Source of the DNA: Chlamydiota bacterium
GTDB lineage: Bacteria > Chlamydiota > Chlamydiia > Chlamydiales > SM23-39
Length of the DNA stretch: 13,916 nt
Direction: 5' to 3'
Assembly (NCBI GenBank): GCA_021772165.1
Contig: JAJFMM010000068.1
Location: 1 to 13,916 of the forward strand
Made by a program: the position numbers and the translations under genes. Under the pieces are notes generated by a model. The model saw nothing but the letters and a program-made list of their open reading frames with translations, was not told the origin of the DNA and did no database searches. Of the stretch, positions 6,562 to 13,883 are shown in pieces (the first letter of the stretch is position 1; each line of letters begins with the position of its first letter).

Positions 6562-6746
6562 CCTACGCTTGTTTGGACAAGCTCCGAACAATTCATGTTT
6601 TCAATATCTGGTCTCTTTTCTGTTGCGATCGAGTTTTCGAAAGTCGCTAACCGGAAAAAGGTTGGCGACTTCCTCCAAACTCGATCTCACTACGAAAAGC
6701 ATCCCCGATCTCAAAAACAGCAATTATCCTACGCTTGTCTAGGCAT
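6562..6746. repeat. intergenic element with 19-bp direct repeats around a long hairpin
   Basis: Two copies of a 19-mer beginning CCTACGCTTGT (6562-6580 and 6728-6746; 15 of 19 identical, first 11 identical) bracket a structured core. The right copy runs over the stop codon (6729-6731) of the minus-strand gene. The left copy also forms a 6-bp hairpin with its flank (GCTTGT-TTGG-ACAAGC, 6567-6582). Open frames run through the element but have no ribosome-binding site or protein-like composition, so it is treated as non-coding. It may be a dispersed intergenic repeat or a small non-autonomous mobile element. This is inferred from structure only; no transposase is present. Confidence 0.5.
6624..6689. 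repeat. long imperfect palindrome (structured RNA/DNA hairpin)
   Basis: Outer arms GATCGAGTTT (6627-6636) and AAACTCGATC (6677-6686) are perfect complements. After a 4x5-nt internal loop, AAGTCGCTAACC (6641-6652) pairs with GGTTGGCGACTT (6660-6671) with a single T/G mismatch, closing on the 7-nt loop GGAAAAA. With two more pairs outside one mismatch it spans 66 nt. There is no U-tract, so it is not an ordinary terminator. Confidence 0.65.
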
Positions 6747-7496
6747 ATTCCAATAGTCAGGAAATTCTACCGGTGGCGCTGATGGAATCTTCTCCTCACT
6801 CTTCTCAGAATACTCTTTAAAGGCTTGGAGAAATCCAACATTTCCCTGATGTAAGAGAGATGCGAGACCTCGAAGATTTAAATAGACATTTCTAGCAGCC
6901 CCCCCAAGAGCGGCCGGCTCTTCTTGCTTATAGATAGCTTTGAGAATGGCTTGCTTATTTCCTGTTGAAAGCCCTTGAAAAGCGCGCCCTACACTAATAA
7001 AAGACTCATCATTTGCAAGAGGCTCAGAAGCTGAGAGGAAAGAGGGCTTGTAGAAACCTGGAGCCGCTTTATTCTCATAGAAATGGGCAAGAGACCACTC
7101 CCCCACTGCCTGATAGATGTTCCATTCATCTGACCAGCCATCAGAAAGTCCTTCTTTAAAGAGCTCTTTCTTCTCAGGCTCCCAGAAAAACAGCGCGCGT
7201 TCAATCGCATTGCCTAGATAATCGACATTGTCATGCGCATTCGGAAGATCGGGTGCAGAAAGGGGCTTAAGAAAATAACCGCAGCTGCGCATGGTGGAGA
7301 CAAACAAAAAGAGCGCCGTATCAGCCCCTGTTGCTGCAATCGCCTTCGTATTGCACACACAGACATGATAGAGTTTGCTTCCCATCTGAGCCCAAGTTTC
7401 ATGCGGTGCCTCATAGAGTTTTGTTTGCTCCTCTGTCACCGACTTGGTGAGATTCAAATAATCGTAATTTCTAATAAAATTTCCTATTTCTGACAT
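6729..7496 (-). CDS. unrecognised 255-aa protein
   Basis: No family recognised. Soluble, mixed alpha-rich protein with no signal peptide or clear membrane helix. It is aromatic-rich (NYDYLNL, GWSDEWNIYQAVGEWSLAHFYEN near 119-141), with a Cys cluster VCVCNT near 46-51 and a Pro/acidic C-terminus (PSAPPVEFPDYWNMP). The repeat of GAARNVYLNLRGLASLL (about 200-216) and GFLQAFKEY looks helical. A good Shine-Dalgarno (AAGGGG, about 6 nt spacer) precedes the ATG at 7496, and a promoter candidate lies behind it, supporting a real, singly transcribed gene. Its last four codons and stop fall inside the right copy of an intergenic repeat, so the C-terminus may have been set by insertion of that element. 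It is divergent from the metalloprotease gene by 104 bp. It could be a lineage-specific chlamydial protein; no function is offered. Confidence 0.82.
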   Translation of the reverse strand: MSEIGNFIRNYDYLNLTKSVTEEQTKLYEAPHETWAQMGSKLYHVCVCNTKAIAATGADTALFLFVSTMRSCGYFLKPLSAPDLPNAHDNVDYLGNAIERALFFWEPEKKELFKEGLSDGWSDEWNIYQAVGEWSLAHFYENKAAPGFYKPSFLSASEPLANDESFISVGRAFQGLSTGNKQAILKAIYKQEEPAALGGAARNVYLNLRGLASLLHQGNVGFLQAFKEYSEKSEEKIPSAPPVEFPDYWNMPRQA

Positions 7497-7520
7497 AAAA
7501 ACCCCTTTGTGAGGCCGGAT

Positions 7521-7550
7521 AGTATAATTTCCTCAATCCATTATCGTCTA
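7521..7550 (-). promoter_or_regulatory. promoter candidate for the 255-aa protein, overlapping a plus-strand -10
   Basis: Minus strand: TAGACG (7550-7545, 4/6), an 18-bp spacer, then TATACT (7526-7521, 5/6), giving a short leader before the ATG at 7496. The same bases read on the plus strand hold a perfect TATAAT (7523-7528) facing the metalloprotease gene at 7601, though without a recognisable -35. The two divergent genes could therefore compete for one polymerase site. Confidence 0.4.
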
Positions 7551-7600
7551 GAAGCTTAATCAGTTTTTTAGTAGAGTGGAGTTCTTAACCGGAGAAAATA

Positions 7601-10540
7601 ATGAACCGAGCTTTAGACGCCGAGGGGCAAACCTACCAGGGATTTTTAATCACCAAATACCTCCCTCTCCCGGAGTTGCAAAGCACGCTCATCGAGCTGG
7701 TTCATGAAGCTACGGGCGCGAGAGTCATTCAAATCGCCAATAACGACACGGAAAACCTCTTTTCCCTCTCTTTTCAGACGCTCCCCGACTCCTCCAATGG
7801 AGCGGCGCACATCCTCGAGCACACCGTCCTCTGCGGCTCTAAAAAATTTCCTGTCAAAGACCCCTTTTTCGCCATGACTCGGAGGAGCCTCAACACCTAC
7901 ATGAACGCGCTGACGGGCCAAGATTTCACCTGCTATCCAGCCAGCTCACAAGTGGAAAAAGATTTTTACAACCTACTCGATGTCTACCTCGATGCTGTTT
8001 TCCAACCAAAACTACTACATCTCAGCTTCCTGCAAGAGGGACATCGCTACTGCTTTGCCGAAGCGGGCAATCCGAAAAGCGCGCTCAAGATTCAGGGCGT
8101 TGTTTACAATGAGATGAAGGGTGCCATGGCGGGATCGGATTCGCGTCTCTGGTTCCACCTCTTCAAAAACCTGATTCCCGATCTGCCCTACGCTCATAAT
8201 TCAGGAGGAGATCCCAAAGATATCCCCAACCTCTCCCACGAAGGGCTACTCGATTTTCATAAGACTTTCTACCACCCTTCCCGCTGCCTCTTTTTCTTCT
8301 ACGGACACTTACCTCTCTCGAAAAATCTAGAAAGGCTCAAAGAGACACTGCAGGGCGTTGAGAAAATAGCGCTTCTCCCCCCTATTCCAGCGCAAACGCG
8401 TTTTGATGCGCCTATCTTCACAACAGAATTCTACCCAATTGCGCCGGGAGAAGACGCTGCGAAAAAAACGATCGTCTCTATCGGATTTCTCACTGCGACC
8501 ATCTACGAGCAAACAGAGCTCCTCGCTCTGAATTTGATCGACTACTTGCTGACCGACACGGATGTATCTCCCCTGAAACTCGCTTTGATACAGTCCGGAC
8601 TCTGCACGATTGCCGATTCGGCCATCGATCTAGAGATGAGCGAAGCTCCTTGGGTACTCGTCTGCAAAGGCTGCGATGAAGACAGCGCGGAGAAAATCCA
8701 CCAAGTGTTCCGATCAACGATCGAACAGCTCATCGAGAACGGGTTCGATCCAGAGGAGATTGAGGCATCTTTGCACCAGCTCGAATTCCAGCGCTCCGAA
8801 ATCGGTGGAGACGGCGGTCCCTTCGGCCTGAGCCTCTTTTTCCGAGCAGCTCTAGCCAAACAGCACGGAGCCGAGCCAGAAAGCGCACTGCTCATCCATT
8901 CACTCTTCGATGATCTCAGAGAGCGCCTTGCCAACCCCGACTACCTCCCCGAACTTCTGCGTCGCTACTTCCTCGACAATCCTCACTTCGTCTGCCTCAC
9001 CCTCAAACCAGATGCAACACTCGAACAAAAAGAGAGAGAAGATGAGGAAAAAGGGCTGCATCAGCAGCAATCGCAGCTGACGGAAAAGATGATCCAGGAG
9101 ATCCTCGACCAGGAAAAAGAGCTCGCGGACTACCAATCGCAAGTCGAGCACCAGTCTCTCGACTGTCTGCCAAAAATCTCTCTGAACGAAGTCCCGAGAC
9201 AAGCTAAAGATTACTCCCTGACATCCCAAACTAACGGACCTGTAACGGTTGTTCAGCACGAATGCTTCACCAATCGCATCGTCTACGCAGACCTTGTCTA
9301 CGATCTGCCCTTCATCGAAAAAGAAGACCTCTCCTATCTTCCATTCTGGTCTCTTTGCATGACTGAAATCGGTTGTGCCGGCCGCAACTTTGCTGAAATG
9401 CTCCAACTCCAGCAATCCGCTGTAGGAGAGCTATCCGCCTCGCTCGCTCCCTACATCTCTAACGATACCCCGGATCTCGTCCAGCCCTCGCTCATCTTCA
9501 GAGCAAAAGCACTCGACCACAAGAGCCCGATGCTCCTTGAGCTACTCCGAGACTACTCCCTCTCGGCAAATTATCTCGATGCCGACCGCATCAAAGACCT
9601 GCTCTCTGAGCACGCCACCGCCCTTCAAAACAGAATGCCTAGAAAAGCGATTGGCTATGCTGTGCAGATGGCACTGAGCGGCTTTTCCAAGCCAGCAGCA
9701 CTGCAGCAGCAGTGGCAAGGCCTCCCCTATTATCAGTCTGTACTCAAATGGGCCTCCTCCTTCGATGGGCTTCCGGAAACACTCGACAGACTCTACCATT
9801 CGCTTCTAGGCATGTCAGCGCCGACCCTCGTGCTCTCCTGTGCAGCAGAAGAGCGCTTCGATCTCGATCGCCATCTCAACACCATAGCCCCCTCTTTCCC
9901 GGCAAAGAGCGGTCCTATTTGGCAGACAGATTCGATTCCTCTCGAGCCCGTTCATTCACAAGGAAGAATCATCGCAGCACCGGTCGCCTTCAGCGCTTTT
10001 GCCTTCGATACCATTTCCTATTCGCATCCAGACTCACCCGCACTGATGGTGGCAACCGATCTCTTTGAAAACATCGTGCTGCACAGCGAAGTGAGAGAAA
10101 AGGGCGGAGCCTATGGCAGCGGCGCGAGCTACATACCAGCGACAGGCCACTTCTACTTCTACTCCTATCGAGACCCACATCTATCGCGCACACACGCAGT
10201 ATTTTTGAAGGCGATCGATCGCATTGCATCGGGCAAATTCAATGCACGTGAACTTGAAGAGGCGAAACTCGGCATCCTACAGGATCTCGACGCACCGCTA
10301 TCTCCAGGCCAACGAGCCAGATCAGCCTATAGCTGGCAGCGCACAGGACGCACCTACAAGCTCCGCGATACGTGGAGAAAAGCGATCCTTGACTGCACAA
10401 AAGAGCAAGTCGCCGCAGCCGTTGAGCAGTACCTCGCCGCGAAAAAAGAGCAGGGAGTGTTTGTCTCTTTTGCCGGAGAAGAACTTCTCAAAAAAGAGGC
10501 GAAAAAAATGCCATTTGCCTTTGAGATCTACTCCGTTTGA
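7601..10540 (+). CDS. M16C zinc metalloprotease (insulinase family, PreP-like)
   Basis: Large clam-shell peptidase that degrades oligopeptides up to a few kDa, such as cleaved signal or targeting peptides; no secretion signal is visible, so probably cytoplasmic. The inverted zinc motif HxxEH is H70-I-L-E73-H74, and the third ligand E171 lies in VVYNEMKGAM. The run after the motif (LCGSKKFPVKDPFF, then NTYMNALTGQDFTCYP) is very close to mitochondrial/plastid PreP (human PITRM1). The distal half carries the substrate-positioning R832 and Y838 in REKGGAYGSG. At 979 aa it holds all four M16 domains plus the M16C-associated linker (about 480-560, Gln/Glu-rich coiled coil). GGAG lies 6 nt before the ATG. 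htrA starts 36 bp downstream; in C. trachomatis a homologue (CT824, as I recall) is also next to htrA. Confidence 0.94.
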   Translation: MNRALDAEGQTYQGFLITKYLPLPELQSTLIELVHEATGARVIQIANNDTENLFSLSFQTLPDSSNGAAHILEHTVLCGSKKFPVKDPFFAMTRRSLNTYMNALTGQDFTCYPASSQVEKDFYNLLDVYLDAVFQPKLLHLSFLQEGHRYCFAEAGNPKSALKIQGVVYNEMKGAMAGSDSRLWFHLFKNLIPDLPYAHNSGGDPKDIPNLSHEGLLDFHKTFYHPSRCLFFFYGHLPLSKNLERLKETLQGVEKIALLPPIPAQTRFDAPIFTTEFYPIAPGEDAAKKTIVSIGFLTATIYEQTELLALNLIDYLLTDTDVSPLKLALIQSGLCTIADSAIDLEMSEAPWVLVCKGCDEDSAEKIHQVFRSTIEQLIENGFDPEEIEASLHQLEFQRSEIGGDGGPFGLSLFFRAALAKQHGAEPESALLIHSLFDDLRERLANPDYLPELLRRYFLDNPHFVCLTLKPDATLEQKEREDEEKGLHQQQSQLTEKMIQEILDQEKELADYQSQVEHQSLDCLPKISLNEVPRQAKDYSLTSQTNGPVTVVQHECFTNRIVYADLVYDLPFIEKEDLSYLPFWSLCMTEIGCAGRNFAEMLQLQQSAVGELSASLAPYISNDTPDLVQPSLIFRAKALDHKSPMLLELLRDYSLSANYLDADRIKDLLSEHATALQNRMPRKAIGYAVQMALSGFSKPAALQQQWQGLPYYQSVLKWASSFDGLPETLDRLYHSLLGMSAPTLVLSCAAEERFDLDRHLNTIAPSFPAKSGPIWQTDSIPLEPVHSQGRIIAAPVAFSAFAFDTISYSHPDSPALMVATDLFENIVLHSEVREKGGAYGSGASYIPATGHFYFYSYRDPHLSRTHAVFLKAIDRIASGKFNARELEEAKLGILQDLDAPLSPGQRARSAYSWQRTGRTYKLRDTWRKAILDCTKEQVAAAVEQYLAAKKEQGVFVSFAGEELLKKEAKKMPFAFEIYSV

Positions 10541-10550
10541 TTGCTATACT
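10521..10550 (+). promoter_or_regulatory. htrA promoter inside the end of the metalloprotease gene
   Basis: TTGAGA (10521-10526, 5/6), an 18-bp spacer and TATACT (10545-10550, 5/6). A start near 10557 leaves a leader of about 20 nt containing the GGGAG ribosome-binding site (10565-10569). This would let htrA respond separately from the protease gene upstream. Confidence 0.55.
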
Positions 10551-10576
10551 TACATTTTCAATACGGGAGTGTAGCC

Positions 10577-12031
10577 ATGATCAAAACGAGAACTCTATCT
10601 GTTGCAGTAGCAGCACTATTAAGTGCTGCTCCTCTTTCCCTTTTTAGCGAGTCGAAAAACATCGCCGCGAGCAAAGGGATCAATCTTCTCGAACAGACCT
10701 CTCAAACCTTTACGCAGATCGCAAAAAAGGCGATGCCTGCCACCGTCTTCATCAAAGTACAACAGCAGATAAGCGAACAGGCGCCGCAACTACGCCAACA
10801 GATACCCAACGAGCTCTTCAGCGATGAATTTTTCCGCCGCTTTTTCGGAGCCCCTCAAACCCAACAGCAGCCCCAGCCGCAGCAGTTAGCGAATGGCTCG
10901 GGATTCCTAGTCAGTGCTGACGGCTACATCGTCACTAACTACCACGTGATCAAAGAGGCTGGCCAGATTACCGTCGTCCTCAATGATGGACGCGAATTTA
11001 CAGCAGCTATCAGCGGCACAGATCCTCGCACTGATCTGGCCGTGATCAAAATCAATGAAACTGAGCTCCCCTACCTGACGTTTGGTAACTCCGATCAGTT
11101 GGAGATTGGGGAGTGGGTCGTTGCGATCGGCACCCCATTTGCTCTTGAAGCGAGCCTCACAGTGGGCGTTGTTAGCGCAAAAGGACGCCAAGACCTGGGC
11201 ATCACCTCCCTGGAAGACTTTATCCAGACAGATGCTGCGATCAATCCGGGCAACTCGGGAGGCCCTCTACTCGATCTCAGTGGAAACGTCGTTGGCGTCA
11301 ACACCGCCATCATCAGTCGCAGCGGCGGCTACATGGGCATCGGCTTTTCGATACCAAGCCGTATGGTACAGCACGTGATCGACCAGATCATCAACAGTGG
11401 AACGGTACAGCGCGCCTATCTCGGGATCATCTTACAGCCGATCGACAAAGATCTGGCAGATGCTCTGGGACTAGAGCAAGCACAAGGCATTCTTGTGTCT
11501 GAGGTGATGAAAGATTCTCCTGCCTCCAAAGGCGGCCTGCTGCAAGGTGATGTGATCGTGCAGTACAATCAGAATTCTGCAAAGAACGTCTCCAAACTCC
11601 GCAATGAGATCGCGATGATGAGCCCGGGCGATGAGCTTAGCCTGAAGGTGCTGCGCAACAACCGCCCTATTCAGCTTAAAATCGGCCTCGGCGGTCAAAC
11701 AGAAGTAGAAGTTGTCTCAGCTGAAACCGTTCAGAAGATGGGACTGGAAGTGGAATCGATCACACCTGATCTAGCGGCCAAGCTGAATATCCCAGCAGAT
11801 CTGCAAGGCGTTGTCATTACAAGCGTCAAACCGGGCTCTCCTGCACAGGCAGCTGGCTTAAGACCCACCTTCCTCATCACAGGAGTGGCGATGAATTGGA
11901 ATGAGCCGAAGCGTGTGACCAACAGCGATGAATTCAACCAAGCCTTGAAAGAGGCTGGAAACCGCAAGCACGTGATCCTGATTGTGCGCCATCAGAACTA
12001 CCAGCGCTACTACACGATGAAGATCAATTAA
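10577..12031 (+). CDS. htrA: periplasmic serine endoprotease/chaperone HtrA (DegP/DegQ family, Do-like)
   Basis: Envelope protein-quality protease and chaperone acting on misfolded secreted proteins; in Chlamydia it is essential for replication. The catalytic triad is H123 (TNYHV), D153 (RTDLAV) and S227 (GNSGGP). An N-terminal basic-hydrophobic signal peptide (about 1-24) is followed by a Gln/Pro-rich LA-type loop (about 93-104). Two PDZ domains follow: about 272-362 (RAYLGI carboxylate-binding region) and about 385-480. It is 484 aa, in line with chlamydial HtrA (about 497). The ATG at 10577 is chosen because GGGAG (10565-10569) lies 7 nt upstream and the signal peptide begins there; an upstream TTG (10541) would add a non-signal stretch and overlaps the promoter. 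It ends in a large hairpin whose first base is the last base of the stop codon. Confidence 0.97.
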   Translation: MIKTRTLSVAVAALLSAAPLSLFSESKNIAASKGINLLEQTSQTFTQIAKKAMPATVFIKVQQQISEQAPQLRQQIPNELFSDEFFRRFFGAPQTQQQPQPQQLANGSGFLVSADGYIVTNYHVIKEAGQITVVLNDGREFTAAISGTDPRTDLAVIKINETELPYLTFGNSDQLEIGEWVVAIGTPFALEASLTVGVVSAKGRQDLGITSLEDFIQTDAAINPGNSGGPLLDLSGNVVGVNTAIISRSGGYMGIGFSIPSRMVQHVIDQIINSGTVQRAYLGIILQPIDKDLADALGLEQAQGILVSEVMKDSPASKGGLLQGDVIVQYNQNSAKNVSKLRNEIAMMSPGDELSLKVLRNNRPIQLKIGLGGQTEVEVVSAETVQKMGLEVESITPDLAAKLNIPADLQGVVITSVKPGSPAQAAGLRPTFLITGVAMNWNEPKRVTNSDEFNQALKEAGNRKHVILIVRHQNYQRYYTMKIN

Positions 12032-12139
12032 AAAAGAACAGGATACGCTGCGCTAGCAGGATCGCCTGCGGCGCAGGATATGCAAGATAAATAGTCCTAT
12101 CCTGCCGCCGCAGGCGATCCTGTCTATCCTGTTCTTTTT
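12031..12139. terminator. 109-nt inverted repeat, bidirectional terminator (REP-like)
   Basis: Outer arms AAAAAGAACAGGATA (12031-12045) and TATCCTGTTCTTTTT (12125-12139) are perfect 15-bp complements. The inner arms 12057-12080 and 12098-12122 are complementary except for one unpaired base, closing on a 17-nt loop. The outer arms give an A-run before and a U-run after the stem on both strands. It therefore suits an intrinsic terminator for htrA and for the convergent lipoprotein gene, whose stop is 7 bp away. The GC-rich CGCCTGCGGC core and repeated CAGGAT words resemble repetitive extragenic palindromes, so it may recur in the genome. Confidence 0.85.
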
Positions 12140-12145
12140 CTTATT

Positions 12146-12592
12146 TCAGTAAGTGTGGACAGCGCAATCATTGACCTGAGTGATCAACTGCAAAATGCGG
12201 TCGATCAGACTCTGTGCGCGATGCACCGAAAGTCCCATCTGTAAAATCTGATACAGCGTCTCTCTCTCTTCTAAAAAGAGACTCGCCGTGTCCGCATACA
12301 GAGTCTGGGAAAGCGCCACTGGATCGAGCTGCCACTTGCGCTCGATATGCTCAATTTGCAATTCTATCGATTCGAGCTGGGCGTCGCAGAGATTGGCACG
12401 TAGATAGTCTACTTCGTCTTGACTCTTTTCAAGCGCACGCTCTGCCATGTCTAGCTTCTTCTGCAAGACAACGACTTTCTGTTTCTGCTTGCGATCATAC
12501 CCTGATAAAAAAGTGGTCTGCCCATTGATCTGTTCACGGACAGTGCAAGACGACACAAAAAGACAAAGGGATAAGACGCAAAAATTTTTCAT
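12146..12592 (-). CDS. small coiled-coil lipoprotein, unknown function
   Basis: 148-aa predicted lipoprotein. The signal peptide MKNFCVLSLCLFVSSC ends in a lipobox (V13-S14-S15-C16), so Cys16 should be acylated and the protein anchored in an inner or outer membrane leaflet facing the periplasm. The mature part starts with a short polar linker, then a Lys/Glu-rich coiled coil (about 35-80, with QKKLDMAERALEKSQDEV), then a helical C-terminal half ending in DCAVHTY. The ATG at 12592 is chosen because the signal peptide begins there; an in-frame ATG at 12646 would bury it behind 18 residues. The Shine-Dalgarno is weak. The upstream gene on the same strand, a predicted cysteine protease, ends 73 bp before, so joint transcription is possible. 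No family recognised; the shape recalls small envelope-spacer or accessory lipoproteins, but this is not evidence of function. Confidence 0.82.
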   Translation of the reverse strand: MKNFCVLSLCLFVSSCTVREQINGQTTFLSGYDRKQKQKVVVLQKKLDMAERALEKSQDEVDYLRANLCDAQLESIELQIEHIERKWQLDPVALSQTLYADTASLFLEERETLYQILQMGLSVHRAQSLIDRILQLITQVNDCAVHTY

Positions 12593-12665
12593 ATAAAGAG
12601 ACCCGTTTAGCAGATGTCTGTGATAGTCGGTGCAAACTGATAGCATTCTGAGGACAAATGTGCAA

Positions 12666-13883
12666 CTAGTTAGATTCTTGGAACGCTTCCAATTTCAAGA
12701 GACTGCGCTTCAGAGCGGCGATTGTTTCAGGTGCGGAGAGATCTCTTGTTTCAGCATTGAAATTCAGTGGCGTGAAACAGGGTGCGATATACTGCTTCAA
12801 CCGGAAATTGACCCACTGGTTCTGATGATTCAGATCCCTCTCAAGGTAGCCATACATGCTTCGCGCCTCAAAGGGCTTGAACAAACCAAAGAATGCAGCT
12901 CCTAGCGCCGCTACCCCATAGATTGGAGTGCGGAGAGTGTCACAAATCGCTGAGTAGGCCTTTGAAAAATGCCTTTTCCCCTCTTTCCAATGCACTAGAG
13001 CAGCGAGTGTGTGAAAGATCGCTCTCGTTACATGGCAAATTGTTCGGGCAACAATAGATAAGGGCGTCAGAAACAGCAAAACTGCACATTTTTTCCGGAC
13101 CAAGTTTTTTGAGTTGTCATTGTAGACATAACCTGTCTTGTGATCGACCACTAGCTTATGGATCTTATCATGCAATGTGAACGTGCTGGTTCCAAAACGA
13201 GCTTCCGGCTTATGGATCTCAAATCGTGGGGCTACCTCCGGAGAGAGAATTACTTCTGATAGTTCGCCATCGGGCTTTCCGATTTTCAAGAGTGTGATCT
13301 CTTCTGCAATCCCCACCCTGTTGCTCTTCAAATAAGGTAGCATCCACTCTTCTTTAAAATGAGCCGTACCTCGATCTGGATCGTATAGAACGGTTTGCCC
13401 ATCTTCCTGCTTGATCAATGCACAGAGATGACCAGGCAAGCTGAATAGATAGCTACCAGGAGCCAGACTTTCAAACTGAGACAACATCTTCTCAGGTCTC
13501 ATTTTCCATTCGATCGATTTGGAAAACTCGAGGCCTAGATGCTTGGCTGTAGCTTTTCTGGCATTGAAGTGTACTTGCCTTCCTGAAAGATCGCTTTGCT
13601 TAGGAAAACATTGATGGTAGAGAGCTGAGGTGCGCGCGCATGCGAGATCCGCTCCCAGACTCATTTTCTGAGCGATTGTCTCAACAGAACCTTCCTGTTG
13701 AGTCAGCTGCAAAAATTGAAGCGACATAGCGGCGCAATGGTGCGTACTCTTCTCTAGAGACGCACGCGCTGCTTCCACGCTCAAACGATTCGTGGAAGGG
13801 GCGATCAAGTCCTGCTTCGGGATCTCAAATGAGGGACTCGTCCCCCTACACACCGTTCGGCAAAATAATTGAAGTGGATTCAT
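12666..13883 (-). CDS. putative YopT-type (C58-like) cysteine protease with hydrophobic C-terminal region
   Basis: 405-aa protein whose N-terminal part shows a Cys-His-Asp pattern: C50 in THHCAAMSLQFLQ at the head of a helix, H152 in PGHLCALI, and D168 in LYDPDRGTAHF. The His-to-Asp distance of 16 equals that of YopT (H258, D274 from memory), and the strand-DPxxG ending is typical of C58 proteases. These cleave prenylated or acylated host proteins when injected by type III secretion. The C-terminal half has a hydrophobic stretch (about 266-298) and a second one (about 319-337), followed by GLFKPFEARSMYGYLERD, a pattern I associate with other environmental-chlamydial proteins. There is no Sec signal. 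The ATG at 13883 follows an in-frame TAA 9 nt upstream, so the start lies in the window; the ribosome-binding site is weak. The gene is real with high confidence; protease function is inferred. Confidence 0.85.
   Translation of the reverse strand: MNPLQLFCRTVCRGTSPSFEIPKQDLIAPSTNRLSVEAARASLEKSTHHCAAMSLQFLQLTQQEGSVETIAQKMSLGADLACARTSALYHQCFPKQSDLSGRQVHFNARKATAKHLGLEFSKSIEWKMRPEKMLSQFESLAPGSYLFSLPGHLCALIKQEDGQTVLYDPDRGTAHFKEEWMLPYLKSNRVGIAEEITLLKIGKPDGELSEVILSPEVAPRFEIHKPEARFGTSTFTLHDKIHKLVVDHKTGYVYNDNSKNLVRKKCAVLLFLTPLSIVARTICHVTRAIFHTLAALVHWKEGKRHFSKAYSAICDTLRTPIYGVAALGAAFFGLFKPFEARSMYGYLERDLNHQNQWVNFRLKQYIAPCFTPLNFNAETRDLSAPETIAALKRSLLKLEAFQESN

Noticed and set aside
6466..6756. Plus-strand frames of 96 and 64 codons through the intergenic repeat
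   Set aside because: No ribosome-binding site; one starts inside the histone-like gene, and both translate an inverted-repeat element, so they are treated as spurious.
8900..9415. 171-codon minus-strand frame inside the metalloprotease gene
   Set aside because: Fully antisense to a conserved protein with intact motifs; the same applies to the long minus-strand frame at 2626-3129 in nrdA.
10541..10576. TTG start that would extend HtrA by 12 residues
   Set aside because: It lies in the -10 region, and the extension would precede a normal signal peptide; the ATG at 10577 has GGGAG at the right distance.
12593..12646. Upstream ATG for the lipoprotein
   Set aside because: It would place 18 polar residues before an otherwise standard lipoprotein signal peptide.
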